This document shows positions 53,870 through 63,882 of a stretch of 64,000 nucleotides of DNA, one piece after another. The notes beneath the pieces were generated by a model that was not told the origin of the DNA, searched no databases, and saw only the letters and a program-made list of their open reading frames with translations. A program made the translations under genes and the position numbers. Origin of the DNA: Bostrychus sinensis (taxonomy: Eukaryota; Chordata; Actinopteri; Gobiiformes; Eleotridae). The number at the start of each line of letters is the position of its first letter. Position 1 is the stretch's first letter. Where the stretch lies: NCBI GenBank assembly GCA_020698575.1, contig CM036256.1, positions 496,001 to 560,000 on the forward strand, read 5' to 3'.

Positions 53870-55784
53870 ATGAAGAACTTTATTGTTTATTGTTATTGAT
53901 CCCCATTAGTCCTTACCACAGTAAAGACTATTCTTCCTGGGGTCCATACACACAAACATTACATACATACAATACACACATAAATTAATACAAAGACATT
54001 ACAGCACACATTTTAGTTTGATATCCTTACATAGGTCTCTACAACATCCTTTACGTTAAAAGTAAAAGTAAATATTCCATAATACAAGACAGATGTTTGC
54101 ACTCCACATATAAATATAAGTAGAGTTTAGAAATGTATTTCACCGTTGAGAACAGACTTTTTCAGCTCCTTTTTAAACCAAGACTTAGTGAGTAGGGCAA
54201 TTAAAGGAAAGGGGAGCCTATTCCACAACATTATTGCTCTGTACATGACAGTTCTCTTTAGAGCATTAGTCCTGGGCAGAGGTGATGAAAAATGGCACTG
54301 TGAAGCTTGCCTGGTATTTGTTTAGCCTTTATTTGAAGGGACAATGTACAGAGACATTAAGCTCATAAAAACAGAGCTGTTCCGCACCAGATTATAGCTA
54401 AATCCCTAGTTTCCATCTGCAGTCCCTGATTTACATGAATAAAAATACAATGCAATTACACTCAAACAATCCCAGTAAAAGCAGTAGTTCATTGACTCAC
54501 TCTCTCCCCAAAACTCATTCACACACAGACCTCACCTCATCTCAGTCAACATTATTTACAGGAACATTCATCTTATAAAAGGCGCATTACCAAGCTCAAT
54601 TTAAACAACTACAAATAACAATAAGTGTTCCTGTGGAGAAGGAATGACATTGGTTAAAGTCCACAGTCTACATTTATATATTACACGGAAGCAGAAACAA
54701 GAAGGTGCTGTGTTGGACTTAAATAGTTCAGTGTATTAAGACCATGTCCATCACTAGTTAACAGAAGCTGCGAGAACAGACCTGAGGGTTTTTTTGAAAT
54801 ATAGACATTTTTACAAACCAGAATAAGGCTACATGCCAATCTATCCTCCACTCTTAACCATGACAGCCTCTCATGCATCGCCCTTACACTGGTTCTAAAC
54901 AGACAGCCCAATGCAAGGCGAGCTGCTCTATTCTGGACTAGTTGCACTTTCCTCAGATCATTTTTAGATGCATTTGACCAAATAATAGAGCAATAGTCCA
55001 GATGTGAAAGGACTAGAGACTGTAAAACCAGTTTAATTGTTGAGGTAGTAAAGAAATGTGAATATCTTCTTATAATTGAGGCGGCTCTACTCATTTTCAT
55101 GACTACATTATTTATATGAGAAGACCAGGATACTGTGGAATCAGTAGTAACTCCCAACAGTTTGGCTTCATTCACCTGTTCAATAGAGGCACCATGCAAT
55201 GAGAGTCCTAACTTGTGGACAGATTTCAAAGTGAATCTAGAGCCCAGGACCATACATTTAGTTTTTAAGGCACTGATTTTTAACTTATTTTCTGTGCCCC
55301 AATTAGAAATCTCATTCAGCTCTGGTTGTAGCATACAATTCAATGAGTCACTATTCTCTGCTGATACATAGAGAGTTGCATCATCTGCATAAGTAATTAT
55401 CTGTGCATTGTTAAGAACATATGAAACCTCATTTACAAATATACTGTAAAGAAGAGGCCCAAGGCCACTCCCTTGAGGAATGCCACATGAGAGCATGTTT
55501 ATATTAGAACATGAGCCATTGAAGAGGACACATTGCTGTCTATTGCTTAAATAACTCTTCATTACATTTACTGCAGACGTTTTGAAGCCATAAGCAGACA
55601 ATTTGCTTAGCAACAACTCATGGTCGATTACATCAAACGCAGCACAAAAATCAAGATACACCACCCCCACCATACGTTTTTTGTCGATCTGTTTTAACCA
55701 CTCATCAGAGAGAGTTGCCAGTGCAGTGGCTGTGGAATAGCCTGCCTTATAAGCCTGCTGACAATCTGAGTTAAGATGGTTCAC
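53870..55784 (-). mobile_element. LINE RT half, antisense, broken by insertion
   Basis: Copy of 32573-34068. The frame from 55784 to 54735 still has DFCAAFDVIDHELLL, CGIPQGSGLGPLLYSIFVNE and YADDATLYV. It stops where a 414-bp insertion enters. Confidence 0.88.
54319..54732 (-). mobile_element. 414-bp retroposon nested in the LINE copy
   Basis: Flanked by GTATT at 54314-54318 and 54733-54737; the empty site is intact in the copy at about 33020. On the minus strand it ends ATGTCTCTGTACATTGTCCC then TTCAAATAAAGGCTAAACA, a LINE-type 3' end. 5'-truncated. Confidence 0.8.
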
Positions 55785-55973
55785 TGATCAGTGATGGTGT
55801 AGAGGTCTTTCACTGTTCCATATGCTCACAGTCAGATCTTCTTCTGGGAGAACTACTGCATGAAACCAGACAGACACAACCATCACACCACAAGAAACAG
55901 AGAGAGAAGTGGGAGGAGCCAGACTGTAACTGAGGAACAGAGACAGACACTTGAGAGTATTTGAGTTTTTAAG

Positions 55974-56338
55974 ATGGAGTCTGCCCTGTGTACACTGCTC
56001 TCAGCTCTGGTTGTGCTCCTGTGTTCTTCCCCAGAGTGTAAAGGAGAAGACACAGTGACCCAGGCAGAAGGAGATGTCACTGCCACTCAAGGACTCACAG
56101 CCAACATAAACTGTACTTTTGAAACAACGGACTCTGATCCAGGTCTGTTTTGGTACAAACAAGAAGATGGAAAATTTCCAAAATACATGTTAAGAAAATT
56201 CAAATCTGGATTCTCAGATAATTCACCAGACTTCAGTAAAGCCAGGTTTGATTCTGACCTGAAGGGGAACTTTTTTATTCTGAAGATCCAGGATGTTGAT
56301 GTGAGAGACTCTGCTGTGTACTACTGTGCTGTGAGGCC
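55974..56338 (+). CDS. TRAV: TCR alpha/delta V gene A14 (A body, B-type 3' end)
   Basis: Single-exon leader-V gene. CDR1 is ETTDSDP. FR2 is FWYKQEDGKFPKYML. CDR2 RKFKSGFSD is as in A8. FR3 is unusual (FDSDLKGNFFILKIQDVDV). It ends CAVR rather than CALQ, and its post-nonamer flank, down to GACACAGCTCTGGTTCTG, is that of B5 and B7. This marks a crossover or conversion between FR3 and CDR3. Anchors Cys47, Trp and Cys118. No doublet partner follows. Confidence 0.93.
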
Positions 56339-56376
56339 CACAGTGACAGGAAACACCAAAACTCTGAACAAAAACC
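56339..56376 (+). other. 23-type RSS of A14
   Basis: Heptamer at 56339-56345, nonamer at 56368-56376, with a B-type flank. Confidence 0.93.
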
Positions 56377-56429
56377 TCTGCACAGTACTCCACACATCCA
56401 CTAGAGGGAGACACAGCTCTGGTTCTGGG

Positions 56430-57238
56430 TAGAAGCCTCCAAAACAGAGTTAATAAAGCTGACATGTCAGTATCTTATTATATAACAGTGAGCATTACAT
56501 TTGAGCCTAATGTCTGTCTCAGTTCATCTCTGACCTGTCACATGGACACCTCTCCATCACAGAAACTAACTCTGACAATCATCTGGGTCTTTTTTCAGGA
56601 AAGACCAAGCACCAGCATTTCCAGTCCCTCTTAGACAGGACCAGACTTATTATGATGTAATTATATAATCTGGCATACACAGGTGGTATTATACAGGTCA
56701 GACTGTGCTGCTCTCTGCACAATCATCACAAACATGTGACCTATTCTGGTTCAGTTTTTATGCACTGTGGGAGTCACTGAGAGCACTATATCTGAGAGTA
56801 GATACACAAAGGAAATAAATGTCAGTCCAGACTAACCCTGAACCATTTAGTAAGAGCTGCTGATGTGAGTCCAGTCCAAGTTTATGTGTGACCCACGCAG
56901 CCACAGCTGGGCTCTGGGTGGGCTCACTGTTGAGTTTACAGACACTGCTCTGATTACTCTGGACTTTCTACTAAAGGCAGGGCCCAGAAGAGACTGATTC
57001 TCACAGAAGTGAAGTGATGTGTCAAAGACTGTCCATCAGGCTCTAGGAGCCAACCAGATGTGTGACTCTTAATAATCCAGAAGTGACTTTAGTGTGGAGG
57101 GAGCACAGGTGACACTCAGAGGAAAAGCCTGCAGCAGAATCAGACAGAGCCTGAGGGAGGAGCTGAAGTGTCAGTGAACCACAGAAGAACTTCTATATTC
57201 ACCAGAGTTCACACAGAAACAAGACTTTACTCAGAGCC
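56430..57238 (+). promoter_or_regulatory. Spacer and upstream region of C1
   Basis: 56895-57150 duplicates 43383-43622. From 57150 (CTGAGGGAGGAGCTGAAGTG to ACTTTACTCAGAGCC) the sequence is unique in the window and should hold the C1 promoter. It shares only a GAGGAGC phrase with the A block. No other gene seen. Confidence 0.4.
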
Positions 57239-57675
57239 ATGTCTGTCTGTCCTCATCTGCCCTCTCTACTGCTCATGATCATTCTCACAGGTTTGGCTCT
57301 GTTCTACTCAACTCTCACTCACCTTTACCTTAAAGTCATTCATTCAGCCCTGTGTTTTACAGGAGTCTGCTGTGAACAGCTCTCTCCACTCAGACCTGAG
57401 GAGTTCACTTCAGAAGGCAGCTCTGTCTCTGTGTCTTATAAAACCTCTGGACCCACTGCAGCTGCTGACGACTTCTTCTTTTATCGACAATATCCTGGAA
57501 AGCCACCAGAGTTCCTCTTTTATATCTCAGGACTTAATGCTTCAAGGCCAGCAGCTTCTCTCCAATCACACACAAGATTTTCTACTAAACTGTCTGAGGA
57601 CAAACATGGAGTGGAGCTGAGCATCTGCTCTGCTGCAGTGAGAGACTCTGCTGTGTACTACTGTGCTCTGCAGCC
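57239..57675 (+). CDS. TRAV: TCR alpha/delta V gene C1 (divergent, two exons)
   Basis: Leader exon 57239-57290 (MSVCPHLPSLLLMIILT), intron 57291-57362 (GTTTGG ... TTTTACAG), V exon 57363-57675. The split codon gives GVCCEQLSPL. FR1 reads SSVSVSYKTSG, so Tyr replaces the first cysteine. FR2 reads FFFYRQYPGKPPEF, so the core Trp is Phe. A glycosylation site is present at LNASRP. FR3 is STKLSEDKHGVELSICSAAV then RDSAVYYCALQ. The 72-bp intron is short and has no stop, so unspliced RNA stays open. Possibly functional with a non-canonical core, or a decaying gene. Confidence 0.85.
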
Positions 57676-57713
57676 CACAGTGACAGGAAACACCAAAACT
57701 CTGAACAAAAACC
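57676..57713 (+). other. 23-type RSS of C1
   Basis: Heptamer at 57676-57682, nonamer at 57705-57713, with an A-type flank even though the V body is not A. Confidence 0.93.
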
Positions 57714-57846
57714 TCTGGAGCAAAGACAACACAATACTGCACTAGCTCCACTAGAGGGAGCTCTCACTGTGAAGCTTCAGACTAAACACAGACGCAGCAA
57801 ACCCAACTGTCAGTGTCAGAAACTCAGCAGACTTCAGAAACTTCAC

Positions 57847-58335
57847 ATGAGGATCACTCAGCTGTGTTTTGGACACATGTTTCCTTTAATGGCAGCACTG
57901 CTCCTGCTTTTGTTGAGTGGTAAGTCTTATTTAAACCTATGTTCACACTTTATTCCATCCACTGAACACTTACTGAAGCACAGAGCAAGAAGCAGCAGGA
58001 AATATGTTTCTAACTTCTACATTCATTTGTTTTCATGTAGGAGTCAGATGTGAAGAACTCACTCCACTAAAGACTGAGGTCTGGACTTCAGAAGGATCCT
58101 CTGTCTCTCTGGGATACTCTTATGGGAAAGATCCAACTTACAATGATGATTTCTTCTGGTATCGACAAAATCCAGGACAACCTCCAGAATTCCTGCTTTC
58201 ACATACTGGAAAAGGAGATTTTTCAGTGGAGAAAGTAAAAGGACTGAAGTTTGAAGTGAAGAATAAAGACATCCATCTGCTCCTGTCGTCTGCTGCAGTG
58301 AGAGACTCTGCTGTGTACTACTGTGCTGTGAGGCC
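57847..58335 (+). CDS. TRAV: TCR alpha/delta V gene B7 (two exons)
   Basis: Leader 57847-57919, intron 57920-58040, V exon 58041-58335. CDR1 KDPTYNDD equals B5. FR2 is FFWYRQNPGQPPEFLL. CDR2 is HTGKGDFS. FR3 is EKVKGLKFEVKNKDIH. It ends CAVR. First-cysteine position is Tyr. It lies 133 bp after the C1 nonamer, so the doublet layout is not limited to family A partners. Confidence 0.92.
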
Positions 58336-58373
58336 CACAGTGACAGGAAACACCAAAACTCTGAACAAAAACC
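58336..58373 (+). other. 23-type RSS of B7
   Basis: Heptamer at 58336-58342, nonamer at 58365-58373. Confidence 0.93.
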
Positions 58374-58399
58374 TCTGCACAGTACTCCACACATCCACT

Positions 58400-59364
58400 A
58401 GAGGGAGACACTGAGACACAGCTCTGGTTCTTTTCACATTTCATTCCTTCACAGTCATCACAAAGTGTTGAAAGCGTCTCCTGTTTATTCAGTTCTATCT
58501 GAGGATTTCTGACAGAAACCTGCTTCCATCAATGCTTTGGTCAGACACTTCCTAATACTGAGCAGATCCCCAAAGCTCCAGATAAAGTCTGTATAACTCT
58601 GGAGATAAGTTCATGTGTGAAAAGGAAACCAGTTCATGATTAAAGCAGGCCGTTACTCTTTCTGCTGCTGAGAGGCTCTGAAACTCAGTAACTTATAAAA
58701 TCTATGAGAAATCAAAAGGGAACGAGGCACAAGGAAGATATGAAAGACTTTTACTGAGGAAGTAAAAATACAATTTACATTTTGTAAATAGTTGTAATAG
58801 AGAAACTTGAGTGTATTGTTTATTTGTGTGTACTGTAAGTATCTAACACAGAGGTCTCCAACCTGCAGCTCAGGAGCTCCCAGTAGCTCTCAGCCACTTT
58901 CCAAGTCGCTCCCCAAAGACTTTATGATTCCTGTATAAAATTGTTAGTCAAATTTGAGTTATCACTGGGCAAACCAACTTGTGATTTTTTTCAATCAAAT
59001 CTAAATTAAAAAGTTTTGCACAGCTCCTTTGTGTACAAAAGTATTAGACTGTTATTAGCCAACAGTTGCTTGATGAGTCAGCAGTGATATTAGCTCGACT
59101 GCAGTATTTTCAGATCAGGCCATTTTCACAAATGTAAAGATAAATGTGAGTCAGTCGCTGCACACAGACACAACATGCACATGCAGGGAACTCAATATTT
59201 CTTGTTTTAATGTAAAATGTGAGTTGTGTGCAGCAGCATTTTGTAAATGTTCAGGTAAATGTTAGGAGAAAACAAAATACACTTTTCTTTGGGTTTTAAA
59301 GTGTAGCTCTGAGACTAACGGCCCCTGTCCAGTCTGCACCGCACCTAAATGTTACAATAAATGT
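58400..59364. other. B7 3' flank and spacer with a hAT-like end
   Basis: No gene. CAGAGGTCTCCAACCTGCAG at 58852 looks like the terminal repeat of a Charlie-type hAT; I could not find the matching right end. The rest is AT-rich. Confidence 0.4.
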
Positions 59365-59980
59365 CTGTGAAGACTCTCACTCGTCCAAGGTAATTGTATC
59401 GCAATAAAAAGTAAAAAAAAAAACAGTCGACCTCTGCACCAGCGGTTATACCAACACCGCAGGGCCAACTCCAGAGGACCAGAATCTGCAGGACACCTCC
59501 ACCTGAAGGACACAGACCACTGCTTTGAGAACAGTGAGGTCCAGATCTTAGCCAGAGAGAAAGGACGTCTGAGCGAGGAGTGAAAGAAGCAATCTTTGTC
59601 AAAAAAGATAAACCTTCTTTAAACAGAAATGTTGGGCTCAGATCCAACCTTCCTTCTGTCTACAACAGTCTCCTGAAACCCAAACAAAACAAACCAGTTT
59701 CACTCAGGTCATTAACATCTGAAGGAGCTGAGGCTGGGGAGGGTTAACCACTCTGCCACTAACTCCAGCTGAGGACAGAGGACTCCTAATGACCCCACAC
59801 GCCTTGACCAATAGAACTTAGTTTCAGGTCAAAACTCCTCCTTCCTAGCAGCAGATAAACCAGCTCTCACCAGTTCACTTTCAGAACTGAGAAAGCCTCT
59901 TGGATAAAAGGTGAAACATCTTCAACTTTAAAAATCCAATCCAGATGACTGCCTTTTTAACTTTTGTTGAGTTACAATAA
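59365..59980 (+). mobile_element. Penelope-like retroelement 3' remnant
   Basis: Broken frame HLKDTDHCFENSEVQILARE followed by KEAIF-like residues resembles the C-terminal endonuclease part of Penelope-like elements in fish. The following GAAAGCCTCTTGGATAAAAG and GTGAAACATCTTCAAC belong to their usual 3' region. Family assignment is from memory of the motif. Confidence 0.5.
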
Positions 59981-59984
59981 ATGA

Positions 59985-60390
59985 ATTACTGGCAAACCCA
60001 AAAAATGCAGACAAGGTGTTTATTTTGACACAAGGCAAGTTTAGGACGGAGAGTGGATGGATCCTGGACGGCAGCAGAGAGGAGGTCAGTGGCACGAGCA
60101 GACTGGAAGCATGGACTGAAAGTTGGAGGCAGGAATCGTGCAGAGGCTGGCTCCACCAATGAGCTCACAGAGTGACGGGACGACCTGGCACTGGAGGGAG
60201 ATCTGCTGGGCTTATATACTGCAGGAGGTGACTGCTGGAGGAGAATCAGGTGTGGAGCTCAGCAGGTGAGGGATAATGGAGGCACCGCCCAGGATCACAG
60301 AGGCTGACAAACAAGACAAACACACAGAAGGGGAGGGGAGCAGGGAGGAGGAAAAAGGAGGAGCTGCTCAACAGAAAGGATCATGACACT
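59985..60390. mobile_element. Retroelement-like repeat fragment
   Basis: GGTGTTTATTTTGACACAAG to AAGGATCATGACACT. No frame. Similar in style, not sequence, to the fragments at 4841 and 49855. Confidence 0.3.
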
Positions 60391-60437
60391 AAAGGCCCAA
60401 AGTCACTGGGAAAGGCTCCAGGAACTAAATAAATGTT

Positions 60438-60560
60438 ATGGTACGTTCACACCGGACGCGAATCTGGCGTCAAATTCGCGTCATTCGTGTCTAGTTGGAC
60501 GCGTGACCATTTTGAATTCACTCACGCGTGAATGATGCGAATTCATTCGCATCAAATGAG
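60438..60560. mobile_element. Harbinger-like MITE end
   Basis: GTACGTTCACACCGGACGCG with inverted ACGCG/GCGTGAATGATGCGAATT motifs is the usual terminal region of PIF/Harbinger-type fish elements. Only one end is recognisable. Confidence 0.5.
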
Positions 60561-61229
60561 GGGCATGGCGCTAGGGCTCCTCCCACCTGAGCCTGTGTGG
60601 GTTTGGTCTCCTGTGTCCCGTGAGGCTGCAGGACCTCTCCCCAGGACACTGCTGCTGTACAGCAGCATTAACCCCAGAGACAGAGCTGAGACACCTGGGG
60701 TTATTTCTTGTACATTAGCTCTCTCTGTGGTTTTGGGGTCTGGTTTAGTTCCAGGCTCTGTATTTTCTGTTGTTCTGAGAGTGCAATAACTGCTAATATA
60801 ATGAGCACATCTCAATAGGTTTTTTTGGTAAAGTTAACCCCCTTTATATTTACTTGTATTTATTTGTGTGTTCTTGATGTCACGATGATCAGAGTAAGCC
60901 TCTGTCACAGGCTTGTATCACAGATAACAGCTATAACCACACTCACACAGAGCCTAAACAGCCATATTTATTTTATTTATAGTGTTTTCTAGCAGGATCA
61001 TTGCTAAAAAGCACCAAAATCCAGGAAATTACATCTGTGTTGTTCAAATCCCTGGGCTTTATATTGTCTCTAATAAAAATCAATTATTATATGTGAGTCC
61101 AAGCTTCAAATTAACCTAATCTGAAATGAACCAGAGACAAAATATTGTTGTGAGGAACACATTTTTTTTTCATTTCTGTCTCATCTCTATTCATGCAAAA
61201 GAACTGACAACCATCAAACCACAAAAACC
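60561..61229. other. Spacer and distal upstream flank of A15
   Basis: No gene. It ends with the distal V phrase GTGAGTCCAAGCTTCAAATT ... GACAAAATATTGTTGTGAGG at 61092-61156. Confidence 0.5.
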
Positions 61230-61304
61230 AGAGAGAGAAGTGGGAGGAGCCAGACTGTAACTGAGGAACAGAGACAGACACTTGAGAGTATTTGAGTTTT
61301 TAAG

Positions 61305-61669
61305 ATGGAGTCTGCCCTGTGTACACTGCTCTCAGCTCTGGTTGTGCTCCTGTGTTCTTCCCCAGAGTGTAAAGGAGAAGACACAGTGACCCAGGCAGAA
61401 GGAGATGTCACTGCCACTCAAGGACTCACAGCCAACATAAACTGTACTTTTCAGACCAGCTCTGGTAATCCAACTCTGATCTGGTACAAACAAGAAGGAC
61501 ATGGAGCTCCAAAATACATGCTGAAGAAATATGTGAGTGGATCCATCATAAATTCTCCAGATTTCAACAAAGACAGATTTGAAGTTGACGCTGAGCAGAA
61601 CTCTTTTCCTCTGAAGATCCAGGATGTTGATGTGAGAGACTCTGCTGTGTACTACTGTGCTCTGCAGCC
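61305..61669 (+). CDS. TRAV: TCR alpha/delta V gene A15
   Basis: Single-exon leader-V gene. CDR1 is QTSSGNP. FR2 is IWYKQEGHGAPKYML (Ile where other A genes have Phe before Trp). CDR2 KKYVSGSI is as in A2. FR3 SPDFNKDRFEVDAEQN is as in A5 and A6. Anchors Cys47, Trp and Cys118. It and A2 head the two copies of a large duplication but differ through CDR1 and FR3, so the bodies have been exchanged since. Confidence 0.93.
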
Positions 61670-61707
61670 CACAGTGACAGGAAACACCAAAACTCTGAAC
61701 AAAAACC
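61670..61707 (+). other. 23-type RSS of A15
   Basis: Heptamer at 61670-61676, nonamer at 61699-61707. Confidence 0.93.
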
Positions 61708-63119
61708 TCTGGAGCAAAGACAACACAATACTGCACTAGCTCCACTAGAGGGAGACTCTGGTTGTGTGATCTTCAAAGTATTTGATGAAGACAGATCTGT
61801 TCTGGGATGATGAGAGGAGCAGTTGTGTGTACAGAGAGTAGAGTTTTTGGGGAGCATCTGGCTCTGTTTCAGAAGCAGGTTTAGTCCAAACTCAGAGTAT
61901 GTTAACCCTGAACAGAGGGAAACTCAGAGTTTAGGCTAACTCTGTTTCACAGAGAGTTATCCTAAACTCTGAGTCAGTTACTATGGTAACTCAGTGTGAA
62001 CCTAACCTGGTCTGGAGCAGGTTTTCTTCCTCTGACCCTGAGTCTAACCCAGAGTCTCCTCCTGCTGCTGCTGAAGGAGCGCTCTGATTGGATAACTCAC
62101 TTTCCTCATTCACAAGAACACTGCACTTCACAAAGGATTGAGACGAGTTTAAAAGATAATGATCTAACTTTTATACTTATACTTTTATCACTTTTAGACT
62201 TTTTTATACATTCATAAATTTACATTATTTACATTTTATCAACTAAAATGATGATGTAATTAAATTAGGGACATTTATTAATCTTAGCCTTACTTTATTA
62301 AATTGATCAAGTCATGTTTGAAAAACTTACTTTTCATATAAATACTTTTTACTATCTGAAATATTAAGTTTGTTGAGCCAAAAATGCAGTGTGCAGTATT
62401 GTTTTATTTACTGCAAGTCCAATATAAAGAGTACAGTGTCTTCTTTTCTTTGTATCCTGTGAGGGCTTTAGCCAGTGGGACCCCAAAGCAGAGACTAAGA
62501 CAAGGAATGGCCAGTTCCAAAATTTATTTTACAGCTTAAAGCAGGCTGTGGAGGCAGGGAGCAGGCAGAGTGGCTTCAGGAGACGAGGCACAGGAGGCAG
62601 ATGACCGAACACGACGGAATCATCTGGCAGAGTGGAGAGAAGACCAGGTGTTTGTAGGCAGACAGGTGAGTGAATTAGTGACAGGTGTGTGCCTCCTCTG
62701 CAGCCCGGGAGAAGCCACGCCCCCTGCCCCACACAGGCGCTGCACACTGCCCCAGCCTGAGCCTGGGACAGTGGAGTCCACCTCTTTTTACATCAATATT
62801 AGTGCTGGGCATTGATTACATTTTATGCAATTAATCTCAGTCTCGCTAAAATAACTGATTCTATACTGTACTTCCAAATCAAAAGTCTCTCCTCCTCCTG
62901 TGGCTGTCATGGTCCTGCTGCTGCTGCTGAGTCTGCCCCAGTTTGCTCACTTCTTTCTTCTTTATGACTACCAAATAGTTATGGGATGTAAATATCTGTT
63001 TTTTTAGTCATTTTTCCAGTGAAACATCATTGATACAATCTGAAAACACTGTGTTTCTGCTGATAGCATTAATTAGCTGTGCATATATTTACCAGGCTAT
63101 ATTTAACATCATTAACTAC

Positions 63120-63395
63120 TAGGGCTGTCGCGGTGAGAGAATTTCCCCTGTGGTAATTATATGCGGCTCAACACCGCGGTGTGCGGTATATGCGGTATAG
63201 CATAAGCTAATAATAACACCTGAAAAAATGATATGTCCAAACAAATTTTGATTATAAAAATAAATTGAGCCTCTGCTTTAACAAAAACCAGAGTCAGGCA
63301 CGAGTGACAATGTCCTTGCAGCGCATGTAACGTGGTAGCTTTAGAAAAACCCACACGTTCACCTTCTGTGGTTTGAGACACCGCGACAGCCCTAT
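63120..63395. mobile_element. MITE, longer copy
   Basis: Same inverted ends as 5459-5724, but retains the ACACCGCGGTGTGCGGTATA segment lost in the other copy. Confidence 0.6.
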
Positions 63396-63544
63396 TACCT
63401 ATTAACTACTCTCTACTTCCTGCTTGTGTACAGTGCAGACGTCTTCTCACTGCTCCCGCTCTGTCTTGTGCTTGCTCCTTTTTTTTGTCTTGTCAGACTT
63501 TTTCTTTTTGACCCCTGCTTTGCTGTGCTCCTGAAAATACTCAA

Positions 63545-63882
63545 ATGGAATTGATTAACTGCTCACTCAGCGCTGTTGACAAGATTTTCTCCCTAAGAGA
63601 GGCACCGGGGGAACCTCTCTTCCCGGACGGGACTTTCTCTGCCCGTGAACACCTGGAACAGCTGGCAGGTCATGGCCTGGAAGTCCAGTCTGTGGAGGAT
63701 GTGGATTTATTCATATTTGGATTTTTGATAGCAGGGTTCCTGTTCCTCAGCCCTGGGACTGCCCTGACCTATGGAAGATTTGTAAGACAGCTGCCAGCAA
63801 ATTCACCCAGCGCTGTCTGGGGAGATGGAAGGCTGCTTCAGAGATGTGAGGGACTGAAAGTATTACATCAGAGAGGGGCACA
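63545..63882 (+). CDS. Unknown repeat-borne ORF, second copy
   Basis: Same 113-residue opening as at 5874, with the hydrophobic segment LFIFGFLIAGFLFL. The frame then enters the 32-bp minisatellite and leaves the window. Function unknown. Confidence 0.35.

Larger units (their letters stand above)
53343..55898 (+). repeat. Segmental duplication (with 32043-34182)
   Basis: Offset 21,297 bp over the first part. It carries the shared 3' flank and an antisense LINE, up to the promoter of A14. It differs from copy 1 by a nested 414-bp insertion and a few substitutions, including ones in the LINE frame. Confidence 0.9.

Noticed and set aside
57291..57362. C1 as a single-exon gene
   Set aside because: The open stretch has a donor (ACAGGTTTGG) and acceptor (TTTTACAG) in the right phase, and the spliced form gives the usual leader-to-GVCCEQL junction.
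59880..59935. Hammerhead ribozyme in the Penelope-like remnant
   Set aside because: The region GGATAAAAGGTGAAACATC recalls a hammerhead core, but the CTGATGA box is not present and the flanking helices were not convincing.
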